A stretch of DNA of 60,278 nucleotides from Prochlorococcus sp. AG-436-C13 (GTDB lineage Bacteria > Cyanobacteriota > Cyanobacteriia > PCC-6307 > Cyanobiaceae): the NCBI GenBank assembly GCA_003212695.1, contig QCPC01000008.1, forward strand, positions 1-60,278. The letters run 5' to 3'. This document shows, piece by piece, positions 25,733-35,617 of this stretch; the first letter of the stretch is position 1; every line of letters starts with the position of its first letter. The position numbers and the translations under genes were made by a program. The notes beneath the pieces are model-generated. The model worked only from the letters and a program-made list of their open reading frames with translations, did not search any database and had not been told where the DNA came from.

Positions 25733-28420
25733 ATGGCACTTGAACGAGTATCGTCAAAATCCCATATGAAATCTCTTACAGGTGATGAGATAAGAGCTGC
25801 TTTTTTGAATTTTTATGAGCAGCGTTCTCATAAGGTTCTCCAGAGTGCTTCGTTGGTTCCGAAGGATCCAACAGTTTTGCTTACAATTGCAGGCATGCTT
25901 CCTTTTAAGCCTGTTTTTCTCGGGCATGAAGAAAGGCCTTCTAAGAGAGCAACAAGTAGTCAGAAATGTATTAGAACAAATGATATTGAGAATGTTGGCA
26001 GAACTGCAAGACACCATACTTTTTTTGAGATGTTAGGGAATTTCTCTTTTGGTGATTATTTTAAGAAGGAAGCAATTCAATGGGCTTGGGAACTTAGTAC
26101 ACAAGTGTTTGGTATACATTCAAAAAACCTAGTGGTTAGTGTGTTTAGAGAGGATAACGAAGCAGAGTATATCTGGAGAAATGTTGTTGGTGTTCATCCT
26201 AACCGTATTATCAGAATGGATGAAGAAGATAACTTTTGGTCATCAGGACCAACGGGACCTTGTGGCCCTTGTTCAGAGCTATATTATGACTTTCATCCAG
26301 AACTTGGTGATGAAAAAATTAATTTAGAAGATGATAGTCGCTTTATAGAGTTTTATAACTTGGTATTTATGCAATATAACCGTGATGCAGATGGCAATTT
26401 ATCGTCTCTTGCAAATTGCAATATTGATACAGGCATGGGCCTAGAAAGAATGGCTCAAATTTTGCAGGGTGTATCTAATAATTATGAGACTGATTTAATT
26501 TTTCCACTCTTAGATCAGGTCGCTTCTTTAACGAGACTCAACTATCAGTTATTGGATGAAAAAAATAAAATATCATTCAAGGTGATTGCAGATCATATTC
26601 GAGCATGTGTTCATTTAATTAGTGATGGAGTCTTTGCTAGCAATTTAGGCCGTGGTTATATCTTGAGAAGATTACTTAGACGTGTTGTTAGACATGGACG
26701 TTTACTTGGAATAGCAGAGCCATTCTTGATTAATATTGCTCAGGTAGCAATTGAACTGATGAAAACCTCTTACCCTCAGCTCATAGAACGAAGGGAGGTG
26801 ATTTTGCAAGAACTTCAGAGAGAGGAGCTTCGTTTTCTTAAGACACTGGAAAGAGGTGAGAAATTATTGAATGATTTACTTTCTTCAAAACCAAAAGAAA
26901 TCACAGGAGCTCAGGCATTTGAGTTATATGATACATTTGGTTTTCCAGTGGAATTGACAAAAGAAATTGCAGAGGAAAATTCTATAGGAGTTGATTTAGA
27001 AGGTTTTCATCAAGCTATGGATCAGCAACGTCAAAGAGCCAAAGATTCTAGCATGACTATTGATTTAACACTCCAAGATACTATTGATAAGGTTGTTTCG
27101 GAAACTGGGATAACTAGTTTTCTTGGATATCAGCAATTAGAGCATAAAAGTAATATACAAGCGATCGTTGTTAATGGTATTTCTTCAAATGAATGTTGTG
27201 TAGGGGATAAAGTGGAGTTAGTATTAAAAACTACGCCTTTTTATGGAGAAGGTGGTGGTCAAATAGGGGATAGAGGTTTAATTATTACTGAGAGATTAGA
27301 TTGTGTATTTGAAGTTGAGACTGTACGTCGTATTCGTGGTGCATTTGTTCATTCGGGGGTTGTTAAGAGTGGCACATTAAATGTAGGTGATGAAGTGCAA
27401 TGCCAGGTGGATTCATATACTCGAAGATGTGCTCAAGTTCACCATACATCTACTCATCTTTTGCAATCAGCATTAAGAAATATAGTAGATTTTAATATTA
27501 CTCAAGCAGGCTCACTAGTAAGTTTTGATAGATTACGGTTTGATTACCATTTTTCTTCTCCTCTACAATTAGATCAATTAGAACGAGTTGAGAAGTTAAT
27601 TAATAGATGGATTGTAGAAGGACATTCTTTACTAACATCTGAAATGACTATTGATGAAGCTAAGAGAGCTGGTGCTATTGCAATGTTTGGTGAGAAGTAT
27701 GGAGAGATAGTTCGAGTAGTCAATATTCCAAATGTTTCTATGGAACTTTGTGGTGGAACACATGTTACAAATACATCTGAAATAGGGTTATTTAAAATCG
27801 TAAGTGAAACTGGGATTGCTGCAGGTATACGTAGGATTGAGGCTATTGCTGGACAACCTGCTATTGATTATTTCAATAATCGAGACATGGTTGTAAAACA
27901 TTTAAGTGAGTTATTTAAAATTCAATCAAATGAAATTGTTGATCGAGTTTCTGCTTTACAGGATGAAGTAAAATCTCTTAGAAAATTATTACAGCAAGCT
28001 CAAGATGAAGTTGCTTCTACTAAGGCTTTATCATTAACTAGTAAAGTGCTTACTATAGGAAGTAGTCAATATGTTGTTCAACGTCTTGATAATGTGTCTA
28101 GTGGAGCCTTGCAATCTGCTGCATTAGCATTGGTAGATGAGTTGGGTGTTGATTCAGCAGTTGTATTAGCAGGCATACCAGATCTGAACGATAAAAACAA
28201 AGTTGTCTTAGTAACTGCATTTGGTTCACAAATCGTTGCTCATGGAATGCATGCAGGAAAGTTTCTTGGACCAATAGCCAAGATTTGTGGCGGCGGCGGT
28301 GGAGGCCGTCCAAATTTAGCGCAAGCAGGTGGCCGACATCCAAAAGCAGTGGATAGCGCTTTAGATTATGCAAATGATGAGTTAAGTAAATTATTGCAGG
28401 AATTTTATTCTTGTAAGTAA
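25733..28420 (+). CDS. alaS: Alanyl-tRNA synthetase
   Basis: AlaRS of about 895 residues from ATG 25733; GTG 25703 and ATG 25766 (MKSLTGDE) are other possible starts. The catalytic core starts near RAAFLNFYEQRSHKVLQSASLVP and contains the class II motif 2 region (RTNDIENVGRTARHHTFFEMLGNFSFGDYF). The editing domain has HxxxH (HHTSTHLLQSAL) and the CGGTH zinc/editing motif. The C-Ala domain has a glycine-rich loop GGGGGGRPNLAQAGG. Complete and standard. It ends by overlapping the convergent speA by 16 bases. Confidence 0.98.
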   Translation: MALERVSSKSHMKSLTGDEIRAAFLNFYEQRSHKVLQSASLVPKDPTVLLTIAGMLPFKPVFLGHEERPSKRATSSQKCIRTNDIENVGRTARHHTFFEMLGNFSFGDYFKKEAIQWAWELSTQVFGIHSKNLVVSVFREDNEAEYIWRNVVGVHPNRIIRMDEEDNFWSSGPTGPCGPCSELYYDFHPELGDEKINLEDDSRFIEFYNLVFMQYNRDADGNLSSLANCNIDTGMGLERMAQILQGVSNNYETDLIFPLLDQVASLTRLNYQLLDEKNKISFKVIADHIRACVHLISDGVFASNLGRGYILRRLLRRVVRHGRLLGIAEPFLINIAQVAIELMKTSYPQLIERREVILQELQREELRFLKTLERGEKLLNDLLSSKPKEITGAQAFELYDTFGFPVELTKEIAEENSIGVDLEGFHQAMDQQRQRAKDSSMTIDLTLQDTIDKVVSETGITSFLGYQQLEHKSNIQAIVVNGISSNECCVGDKVELVLKTTPFYGEGGGQIGDRGLIITERLDCVFEVETVRRIRGAFVHSGVVKSGTLNVGDEVQCQVDSYTRRCAQVHHTSTHLLQSALRNIVDFNITQAGSLVSFDRLRFDYHFSSPLQLDQLERVEKLINRWIVEGHSLLTSEMTIDEAKRAGAIAMFGEKYGEIVRVVNIPNVSMELCGGTHVTNTSEIGLFKIVSETGIAAGIRRIEAIAGQPAIDYFNNRDMVVKHLSELFKIQSNEIVDRVSALQDEVKSLRKLLQQAQDEVASTKALSLTSKVLTIGSSQYVVQRLDNVSSGALQSAALALVDELGVDSAVVLAGIPDLNDKNKVVLVTAFGSQIVAHGMHAGKFLGPIAKICGGGGGGRPNLAQAGGRHPKAVDSALDYANDELSKLLQEFYSCK

Positions 28421-30351
28421 GTACTTTGCCTGAGACTTGTCTCTATATGTTCAATTAGTCGTTGTGCATCATTTATCTTCAGATTTCCTTGTTCAATTGC
28501 TAATTCGCTTGCTATTCGTAGTTTCTCTAGCAACTCTTCTGAGTCATACTCCATTGCTTCAAGAACAGCACCTTTAGTGTTCGCTCGAACGACATGATCA
28601 AGCTTGTAACTCTTGTTTTTTGTTAGACGAATATGTACTGCGTTTGTACTACCAAAAAGATTGTGTAGATTCCCCATTACTTCTTGATAAGCTCCTCCTA
28701 AAAATAATCCTATCCAGTAGTCATTATTGGGTTTAAAAGAGTGTAATTCTAATAATGATTTTGCTTTGCCATTATCAATAAATTCTGAGAGTTTACCATC
28801 TGAGTCACATGTTAGATCTGCAAAATGCCCTAATTGATTAGGCTTTTCATTGAGTCTATGGATGGGCATTATAGGAAACAGTTGATCAATAGCCCAGGTA
28901 TCTGGTGCTGAGCGGAAAATTGATATATTTGAGTAGTAAGTTGAAGCAAGTGCTGCATTTAATGCTTTTAGGTCTTCGGTTATTATTGAACTGTTTTTCA
29001 TCAGAGTAGTTATTCTCTTTGCGCAGGCCCATGTAAGTTGTTCTGCTGTAGCTCTTGTTGTTAGATCGATAAATCCGAGTCGAAACGATGCCAATGCATC
29101 TTCTTTGAATTTAAGTGCATCATTCCATGCTTCCTGAAGTTTAGAGATATCTACTGTTTTGCTCTCATAAATATCATGTAGAGCATTTAAGGTGTCTCTT
29201 AGGTTTTTGACACTTAGAGATTCATTATTTGCTAAAGGTGGTATTTCTACAGGAACTGCACTTGTGCCTAAGATATTAAATATTAGTATTGAAAAATGAC
29301 TGCAAATACTTCGACCACTTTCACTGATTAATGTTGGTTCTTTTATGTTGTTAGATTTGCAACACTCTTGGATGGTTGCTACTACATCATTTGCATAATT
29401 CTGCAATGAATAGTTAGTTGAAGCGGAGCTAGATGTCCTGCTGCCGTCATAGTCGACACCAAGGCCACCGCCTACATCTATATGCCCCATCGGTGCACCA
29501 AGATGTATTAGTTCAACATAAATTTGCCCAGCTTCTTGTAAAGCATTTTTTAGAACAGCGATGTCATTGATTTGACTTCCAATATGAAAATGAAGAAGGG
29601 ATACTTCTTTTAGTAAGTTTGCTTTATTTAAAGTCTGCACTGCCTTTAAAATTTCAGGTATTGATAATCCAAATTTTGATTGGTCACCTGTTGAAGTACT
29701 CCACCTACCACTACTTTGACTAGACAATTTAGCTCTTATTCCTATTAGAGGTGCTGCACCAAGAATTTTACTAGCGTTAATAATGCGTTCTACCTCGTCA
29801 TATTGTTCAATAACTATTACTGGTTGTCTTCCAATTTGACGTGCAAGAATTGCGGTCTCTATATAGCGTTTGTCTTTGTAGCCATTGCATATCAAAAGAG
29901 CTTGTGGATTATCAACTAGTGCTAGTGCAATTAAAAGCTCTGCTTTGCTACCTGCTTCTAGGCCTAATTGCCACTCTTGCCCAATGCTTACAATCTTTTG
30001 GAGAACATGTCGTTGTTGATTGCATTTGATTGGAAATACACCCTTGTACTTATTGCTGTAGCTGTATTTCTCGATTGCGTTTTGAAATGCTTGATGTAGT
30101 TTTTTAATTCTGTCTTCAAGAATGTCATCAAAGCGAATTAATAGAGGTGGTTTTAAATTACGTCCTTTTAATTCTTTTAATAAATGTACTAGATCAAGAC
30201 TTTGACCTTCTTGCCCTTTCGGATGAACGTTGATGTTCCCATAATCATTAATAGAGAAATACTCTTCTCCCCAACGATCCAGACCATATAATGAGCTACT
30301 GTCTTTTGTAGTCCATGTGCTTTCTTGAGAAGTAGAGTCTGATTTGGTCAA
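28405..30351 (-). CDS. speA: Biosynthetic arginine decarboxylase
   Basis: 648-residue PLP enzyme of the SpeA group that decarboxylates arginine to agmatine, the first step in polyamine synthesis in cyanobacteria. The PLP lysine is in YKGVFPIKCNQQ, the glycine-rich phosphate site in HIDVGGGLGVDYDGS, and EPTLISESGRSICSHFS carries the substrate-contact region. The N-terminus LYGLDRWGEEYFSINDYGNI is typical of the family. The 3' end overlaps alaS by 16 bases, convergent. Divergent from ndk. Confidence 0.96.
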   Translation of the reverse strand: MTKSDSTSQESTWTTKDSSSLYGLDRWGEEYFSINDYGNINVHPKGQEGQSLDLVHLLKELKGRNLKPPLLIRFDDILEDRIKKLHQAFQNAIEKYSYSNKYKGVFPIKCNQQRHVLQKIVSIGQEWQLGLEAGSKAELLIALALVDNPQALLICNGYKDKRYIETAILARQIGRQPVIVIEQYDEVERIINASKILGAAPLIGIRAKLSSQSSGRWSTSTGDQSKFGLSIPEILKAVQTLNKANLLKEVSLLHFHIGSQINDIAVLKNALQEAGQIYVELIHLGAPMGHIDVGGGLGVDYDGSRTSSSASTNYSLQNYANDVVATIQECCKSNNIKEPTLISESGRSICSHFSILIFNILGTSAVPVEIPPLANNESLSVKNLRDTLNALHDIYESKTVDISKLQEAWNDALKFKEDALASFRLGFIDLTTRATAEQLTWACAKRITTLMKNSSIITEDLKALNAALASTYYSNISIFRSAPDTWAIDQLFPIMPIHRLNEKPNQLGHFADLTCDSDGKLSEFIDNGKAKSLLELHSFKPNNDYWIGLFLGGAYQEVMGNLHNLFGSTNAVHIRLTKNKSYKLDHVVRANTKGAVLEAMEYDSEELLEKLRIASELAIEQGNLKINDAQRLIEHIETSLRQSTYLQE

Positions 30352-30502
30352 GTTTTAAGAAGTAAGGTAAGCCTCAAAATGCTTGAGATTTTAATTTCTT
30401 GTATTTGAGTTTAGAAGAAATTGTATTTAATCCTATTTGGTTTGCTTGCCAAGAGGGTACTTTTCACAAGACGATAGCCTCATTATTAATTTTTTGATTG
30501 TT

Positions 30503-30958
30503 ATGGTTGCTGAAAGAACTTTTCTTGCGATCAAGCCTGATGGTGTTCAGAGGGGATTGATTGGTGAGATTTTAGGACGTTTTGAGCGGAAGGGTTTTAA
30601 GTTAATTGCACTTAAACAATTGATTCCAAGTAAAGATTTAGCTAAACAACATTATGGAGTACATAAGGACAAACCATTTTTTGCAGGCTTGGTTGATTTC
30701 ATTACCAGTGGTCCTGTTGTTGCAATGGTTTGGGAAGGCGATGGTGTCATTGCAAGTGCAAGAAAATTGATAGGTGGAACAAAGCCACTTGACGCTGAGC
30801 CAGGCACTATAAGAGGAGATTTAGCAATCAATATTGGACGAAATGTTATCCATGGATCTGATGGACCTGAAACAGCAAGTTTTGAAATTGCATTGTGGTT
30901 CAGTTCTGATGAATTAAACGATTGGAATCCTTCTGATCAAAGCTGGAGAGTTGAATAA
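30503..30958 (+). CDS. ndk: Nucleoside-diphosphate kinase
   Basis: NDK of 151 residues that equilibrates nucleoside tri- and diphosphates through a phosphohistidine. The start at ATG 30503 gives [18 protein letters not shown], the family N-terminus; a longer frame from 30437 adds 22 unrelated residues. The active histidine is in NVIHGSD. The length and motifs are standard. Its stop lies 23 bases from the end of the convergent oxidase gene. Confidence 0.98.
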   Translation: MVAERTFLAIKPDGVQRGLIGEILGRFERKGFKLIALKQLIPSKDLAKQHYGVHKDKPFFAGLVDFITSGPVVAMVWEGDGVIASARKLIGGTKPLDAEPGTIRGDLAINIGRNVIHGSDGPETASFEIALWFSSDELNDWNPSDQSWRVE

Positions 30959-30981
30959 AAACTTTTTAGATAATTCAAAAA

Positions 30982-32109
30982 CTATTTGCTTTTATCTTCA
31001 ATTGTTTGGAATCGGTTCCATTTGAATGCTTCTAGGAGATTGTATTCCTTTGTTTCTAAAGTTTCTTCGCAAATAAGTTTTGTAAGTAGTTGGGCTGTTA
31101 TAGCAGCTAATAGTACTCCGTTGCGATGATGACCAGTGCCAAGATATAGGCCTTTTAAAGAAGAAATCCCGATTATTGGACCTTCGTCAGGGGAGCATGG
31201 TCTAAATCCCCACCATCGTTCCATATGAGGCCAGTTATTAGCACTAGGGAGCAAAGAGGTGAGTCCTTCTTGCAGTTTGTACTGACCAATTGGTGTTAAC
31301 CCTTCTTTAAATCCAGCATTTTTTTCACTTGTCGCACCAACAACTATTAGCCCATCTTCTCTAGGAACAAGATATATTCCAGGACCAAAAATTATTCTTT
31401 TTAGAGCATCTTTAGGACCTTGTATGGAAAACATTTGACCCTTTACTGGAAAAATTGGTACTTCGTTAAATAGATTCTTACTCCATGCACCACTGCATAA
31501 TATTGCCTCTTTAGCTTTTATTGTTTCTATTTTCCCTTCAGCTGTTTGAATCAAAACTCCTTCAAAAATATTTTTATTACTTATGATTTTCAGGACCTCA
31601 CTTCCTTCCTGAAAACTTACGCCAAATTCTACACACGCCTTCTCAAGGGCTCTCATTAATCTTCTTCTATTATCAATTTGTCCATCTTGTCGGAAAAGTA
31701 AGCCGGACTTCCATTTAGAAGCTATTCCAGGCACTTCTTTTTTTAGTTGATCCTGAGTAAGAGGATCGCCTAGTGAAGCAGTGGGATATAGGTTTCGATC
31801 TTGAATACTTAAGAAAGGTACAACGATCCCACAGTCTCTGAGTCCACAAGTGATACCACTGTCCTCTTCAATTGTTTGAACCCATTTAGGTATTTCCCTT
31901 AGACTTTCTTGACCAAGGTCTAAAAGTGAACCTTTTAGGCCTTCTGCATGTGGAGCCAACATTCCTGCTGCGACGAATCCAGCTGCTTCATGTCTTCTTC
32001 TGCTTAATACTTCAACAGATTTCCCTTTTTTAGCTAATGAGTGAGCTAGCGATAATCCGATCAAGCCCCCACCAAGGATTAGTACTTTGTTAGTGCTCGA
32101 TGGAGCCAT
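30982..32109 (-). CDS. thiO: FAD-dependent oxidoreductase, glycine oxidase ThiO-like
   Basis: 375 residues of the DAAO/glycine-oxidase fold. The FAD loop is GGGLIGLSLAHSLAKKGKSVEVL near the N-terminus. KAKEAILCSGAWSKNLF and the C-terminal GTGHHRNGVLLAAITAQLLTKLI (FAD-contacting loop) match ThiO, which oxidises glycine to the imine for thiazole synthesis in thiamine biosynthesis. The substrate is inferred; other DAAO-fold amine oxidases are possible. Convergent with ndk, and it diverges from gatB with about 107 bases between starts. Confidence 0.85.
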   Translation of the reverse strand: MAPSSTNKVLILGGGLIGLSLAHSLAKKGKSVEVLSRRRHEAAGFVAAGMLAPHAEGLKGSLLDLGQESLREIPKWVQTIEEDSGITCGLRDCGIVVPFLSIQDRNLYPTASLGDPLTQDQLKKEVPGIASKWKSGLLFRQDGQIDNRRRLMRALEKACVEFGVSFQEGSEVLKIISNKNIFEGVLIQTAEGKIETIKAKEAILCSGAWSKNLFNEVPIFPVKGQMFSIQGPKDALKRIIFGPGIYLVPREDGLIVVGATSEKNAGFKEGLTPIGQYKLQEGLTSLLPSANNWPHMERWWGFRPCSPDEGPIIGISSLKGLYLGTGHHRNGVLLAAITAQLLTKLICEETLETKEYNLLEAFKWNRFQTIEDKSK

Positions 32110-32216
32110 TATTTGGGCTGTTATATTTCTAAGTTTGAGTCTTTTAAATCAGTATGTCTATCCAATTTGTTGTTCTTTTCCATAGTATGCATATATATCA
32201 ATAATTGATGTAAGCA

Positions 32217-33692
32217 ATGTCTGAAGTTCAAGCTGACTGGGAACCTGTAATTGGCTTAGAGACTCATGTTCAGTTGGCAACTAAGAGCAAGATATTTACC
32301 TCTGCTTCTACAAGCTTTGGTAACGAACCCAATACACATATTGATCCGGTTGTTTGTGGATTACCAGGTACCTTGCCTGTATTAAATAAAAAAGTCCTTG
32401 AGTATGCTGTGAAGGCAGCAATGGCATTAAATTTAAAAATTGCTAAACATTGCAAGTTTGATAGAAAGCAATATTTTTATCCTGATCTTCCTAAAAACTA
32501 CCAAATTTCTCAGTTTGATGAACCAATTGCAGAAGAAGGATGGATAGAAGTGGAAGTTGCTGAAAAAGGAAAAGATACTTATTTAAAGAAGATAGGTATT
32601 GAGAGGTTACATATGGAAGAAGATGCAGGAAAATTAGTGCATGCAGGTAGCGATCGATTGGCAGGATCAACATATTCTTTGGTTGACTACAATCGTGCAG
32701 GAGTACCTTTGGCTGAGATCGTTAGCAAGCCAGATCTGCGCACTGGTAGAGAAGCTTCTGAGTATGCTTCTGAGATAAGAAGAATAGTTAGATATCTAGG
32801 GGTCTCTGATGGGAATATGCAGGAAGGCTCTTTGAGATGTGATGTCAATATTTCTGTGAGACGTGGAGCTAACGCTCCTTTTGGCACCAAAGTTGAAATT
32901 AAAAATATGAATTCATTTTCTGCTATTCAGAAAGCATGTGAATATGAGATAAAGCGCCAAATAAAAACTTATGAGTCTGGTGGAATAGTTCATCAAGAAA
33001 CACGTCTTTGGGATGAGAGTAAACAATTAACAAAGAGTATGAGATCTAAAGAAGGTAGTAGTGACTATAGGTATTTCCCAGACCCTGATCTTGGTCCAAT
33101 AGAAGTTAGTTCAGAGCTACAAGAAAAGTGGAGGTCTGAGTTACCAGAACTACCTTCTGCAAAAAGGCATAGATATGCTGATGAATTGGGCCTTTCTATG
33201 TACGACGCACGAGTTTTAACAGATGACTTTCAGATGGCAAAATATTTTGAAGCTACTGTTTTAGCAGGAGCTGACCCTAAACAGGTTGCCAATTGGATTA
33301 CGGGGGATATCTCTGCATACGTAAACGCGAAAAAAATTGGTTTTGATGCACTTTTGTTTCTCCCAGAACATCTATCTGAGATGATAAAATTAATACTTAA
33401 AGGGAAAATTAGCGGTAAAATTGCTAAAGAAATATTACCAGAACTACTGGAATCAGGTTGTTCTCCGTTATCAATAGTTCAGAAGCGTGGACTTGGTATG
33501 ATTAGCGACCCAAAGATTATAGAAGAAATAGTTGATGAATTATTGGAAAATCACCCTAATGAAGTAAAGACTTTTCGTGCTGGTAAGACAAAACTTCAAG
33601 GTTTTTTTGTTGGTCAATTAATGAAGAAAACCAGTGGAAAAGCAGACCCTAAACTTGCCAATCAAATTCTTGCTCGTAAATTGCAAGGCTAA
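32217..33692 (+). CDS. gatB: Aspartyl/glutamyl-tRNA amidotransferase subunit B
   Basis: GatB, 491 residues, the kinase/amidotransferase subunit that converts Glu-tRNA(Gln) and Asp-tRNA(Asn). The N-terminus has WEPVIGLETHVQL and the zinc-region/cradle signatures CGLPGTLPVLN, FDRKQYFYPDLPKNYQISQ and LHMEEDAGKL. The C-terminal YqeY-like helical domain ends with GFFVGQLMKKTSGKADPKLANQILARKL. Its stop is 5 bases from the stop of the convergent coaE. Confidence 0.97.
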   Translation: MSEVQADWEPVIGLETHVQLATKSKIFTSASTSFGNEPNTHIDPVVCGLPGTLPVLNKKVLEYAVKAAMALNLKIAKHCKFDRKQYFYPDLPKNYQISQFDEPIAEEGWIEVEVAEKGKDTYLKKIGIERLHMEEDAGKLVHAGSDRLAGSTYSLVDYNRAGVPLAEIVSKPDLRTGREASEYASEIRRIVRYLGVSDGNMQEGSLRCDVNISVRRGANAPFGTKVEIKNMNSFSAIQKACEYEIKRQIKTYESGGIVHQETRLWDESKQLTKSMRSKEGSSDYRYFPDPDLGPIEVSSELQEKWRSELPELPSAKRHRYADELGLSMYDARVLTDDFQMAKYFEATVLAGADPKQVANWITGDISAYVNAKKIGFDALLFLPEHLSEMIKLILKGKISGKIAKEILPELLESGCSPLSIVQKRGLGMISDPKIIEEIVDELLENHPNEVKTFRAGKTKLQGFFVGQLMKKTSGKADPKLANQILARKLQG

Positions 33693-33697
33693 ATTAT

Positions 33698-34339
33698 TTA
33701 TAATAATTTATTTACTTGTTCCTTAAATATATCTGTTTCATATGAATTATCAATAATCTTATCTGCAAGTTTTTTCTTATATTGAATTGGTAATTGTGAT
33801 TGAATTCTGAACTTTGCTTCTTTAAAATTAAATTGATCTCGATACATTAAACGTTCATATTGTTGGTTAATATTGCAGTATACTAACCAGATTTCACTGC
33901 ATAAATATTCTAGATTAGCTTCAAATAATAAAGGAATAATAAGACCTATTGTATTAATGTCTTTTTTTATCTCTAGCTCATCAGTTAAGCGTTTTTCAAT
34001 TATTGGATGTAATAAATTTTCAAGCCATATTTTTTCAAGTTGGTTAGAAAAAATAATATTCCCTAAACTTTTCCTATTAATTGATAAACCATCTTCTGTT
34101 TCTTTGCTAACTATTTTACCGTACCTTTTTATGACTTCTTTTGTTGCTTCTTTACCTGGTTTTAGTGCCTCATGTGAATAAATATCTGCATCAAGAATGG
34201 GTATTTTTTTGACACTGGCTAAGTATTTGCCAATAGTACTCTTACCACTAGCTATTCCGCCAGTGATACCTATACGTCGCTGGATGCCATTCCAACGTTT
34301 TGGAGATTTGACCTTTAAAACTTTAACGAAATAGCGCAG
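33698..34339 (-). CDS. coaE: Dephospho-CoA kinase, complete but lacking a standard start codon
   Basis: CoaE phosphorylates dephospho-CoA, the last step of CoA synthesis. The reading frame on the minus strand is intact from an in-frame TAA at 34361-34363 down to TAA at 33698-33700. It carries the P-loop in RRIGITGGIASGKSTIG, then ILDADIYSHEAL, LLHPIIEKRL, IIPLLFEANL and VYCNINQQYERL, all in family order. The total from the P-loop matches the usual length near 200 residues. Between the upstream stop and the P-loop there is no ATG, GTG or TTG. Candidates are CTG at 34339 (used here, 213 residues), ATC at 34345 or 34342, or GTC at 34312 (204 residues). Convergent with gatB, divergent from argJ with 33 bases between CTG and the argJ start. 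Confidence 0.87.
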   Translation of the reverse strand: MRYFVKVLKVKSPKRWNGIQRRIGITGGIASGKSTIGKYLASVKKIPILDADIYSHEALKPGKEATKEVIKRYGKIVSKETEDGLSINRKSLGNIIFSNQLEKIWLENLLHPIIEKRLTDELEIKKDINTIGLIIPLLFEANLEYLCSEIWLVYCNINQQYERLMYRDQFNFKEAKFRIQSQLPIQYKKKLADKIIDNSYETDIFKEQVNKLL

Positions 34340-34372
34340 GATGATAAAGAGTTTACTTTCTTAGGTATCCTG

Positions 34373-35617
34373 TTGAGCAATTTTGAATCATCTAAATGGT
34401 CTCTTGTATCAGGAGGCATAACTGCTCCTTATGGTTTTCTTGCATCTGGTATTAGTGCCGGACTTAAACCTTCAGGTAATAAAAGAGATTTGGCATTGAT
34501 ATTGGCACCTAAAAATGCTTTATGTGCAGGGACATTTACTCAATCAATAGTTCGAGCTAAATGTATTGATCTTTGTATAGAACGTTTATTAGAAACTGTT
34601 GGTAGGGTAAGAGCAATACTTGTAAATTCTGGCCAAGCTAATGCTTGCACTGGTTTACGAGGTTTGGAAGACAGTGTCATTGCTTCAAAAGCTGTAGCTG
34701 AAAAACTAGGTATTTTAGAATCTGAGGTTTTAATTTGTTCGACTGGTGTTATTGGGCAGCCAATTCCAATGCAAAATCTTTTGAAAGGATTAGATTTGCT
34801 AGTTAATTCTTTAAGTGATCAAGGAAGTAATGATGCAGCAAATGCGATTTTAACAACTGATTTAATCAAAAAGGAGATTGCTATTGAAAGTTATCTAGGT
34901 GGTAGACGTATTCGTATAGGAGGAATTGCAAAAGGTTCGGGGATGATTCATCCAGATATGGCGACAATGCTGGCTTTCTTAACATGTGATGCTGGATTAC
35001 CTAAAAAAGTCTGGGATGAGATGATTAAACGGGTTGTCCATTCTTCTTTTAATGCAATAACTGTTGATGGCGATACCAGTACAAATGATGCATTTTTAGC
35101 TTTTTCTGGAGGCGACCCTTTAGAGGAAAAGTATTTTAATGAGCTTGAAATTGGTTTAAAATTAGTATCAACTGCTCTTGCAAAATCAATCGCTAGAGAT
35201 GGAGAAGGTGCTAATTGTCTTTTAGAAGTCAAGGTTGAGGGTGCACAGAGCTTAAGAGACGCTCAGATTATTGCACGTACGATATGTAGTTCTTCTTTGG
35301 TGAAAACAGCTATGCATGGCTGTGATCCTAATTGGGGCAGAATAATTGCTGCTGCTGGTAGAGCAGGTGTTTTGTTTTCTCAGGAAGAAGTGTCTCTTTG
35401 GATTGGATCCTTTCAAGTCATGAGCAAAGGTTTACCAATAGAATTTAATAAGAATTTAGTTGTTAGTTATATGAATGAAATGGTGAGAGTTAACGATTCT
35501 AAAACAGATAAATTATTTATTGGCTTGAGAATAGGTGATGGCAAATATGAGGCTTTAGCTTGGGGATGTGATTTATCATCTGAATATATTCATATTAATG
35601 CCGATTACACAACCTAG
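34373..35617 (+). CDS. argJ: Bifunctional glutamate N-acetyltransferase / amino-acid acetyltransferase
   Basis: ArgJ makes N-acetylglutamate by transacetylation from N-acetylornithine in the cyclic arginine pathway. It has 414 residues from a TTG start. The precursor self-cleaves before the threonine of the ATML motif, visible in MIHPDMATMLAFLTCDAG; the new N-terminal threonine is the nucleophile. FNAITVDGDTSTNDAF and GEGANCLLEVKV are typical of the beta subunit. AGG is 7-9 bases upstream of the TTG. It is divergent from coaE. Confidence 0.96.
   Translation: MSNFESSKWSLVSGGITAPYGFLASGISAGLKPSGNKRDLALILAPKNALCAGTFTQSIVRAKCIDLCIERLLETVGRVRAILVNSGQANACTGLRGLEDSVIASKAVAEKLGILESEVLICSTGVIGQPIPMQNLLKGLDLLVNSLSDQGSNDAANAILTTDLIKKEIAIESYLGGRRIRIGGIAKGSGMIHPDMATMLAFLTCDAGLPKKVWDEMIKRVVHSSFNAITVDGDTSTNDAFLAFSGGDPLEEKYFNELEIGLKLVSTALAKSIARDGEGANCLLEVKVEGAQSLRDAQIIARTICSSSLVKTAMHGCDPNWGRIIAAAGRAGVLFSQEEVSLWIGSFQVMSKGLPIEFNKNLVVSYMNEMVRVNDSKTDKLFIGLRIGDGKYEALAWGCDLSSEYIHINADYTT

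Noticed and set aside
33873-34181. Plus-strand open frame of 102 codons
   Set aside because: It lies entirely antisense to the clear coaE reading frame and its product resembles nothing; it is a shadow.
33698-34339. coaE as a pseudogene
   Set aside because: The frame has no internal stop or frameshift and all kinase motifs are present; only the start is non-standard.
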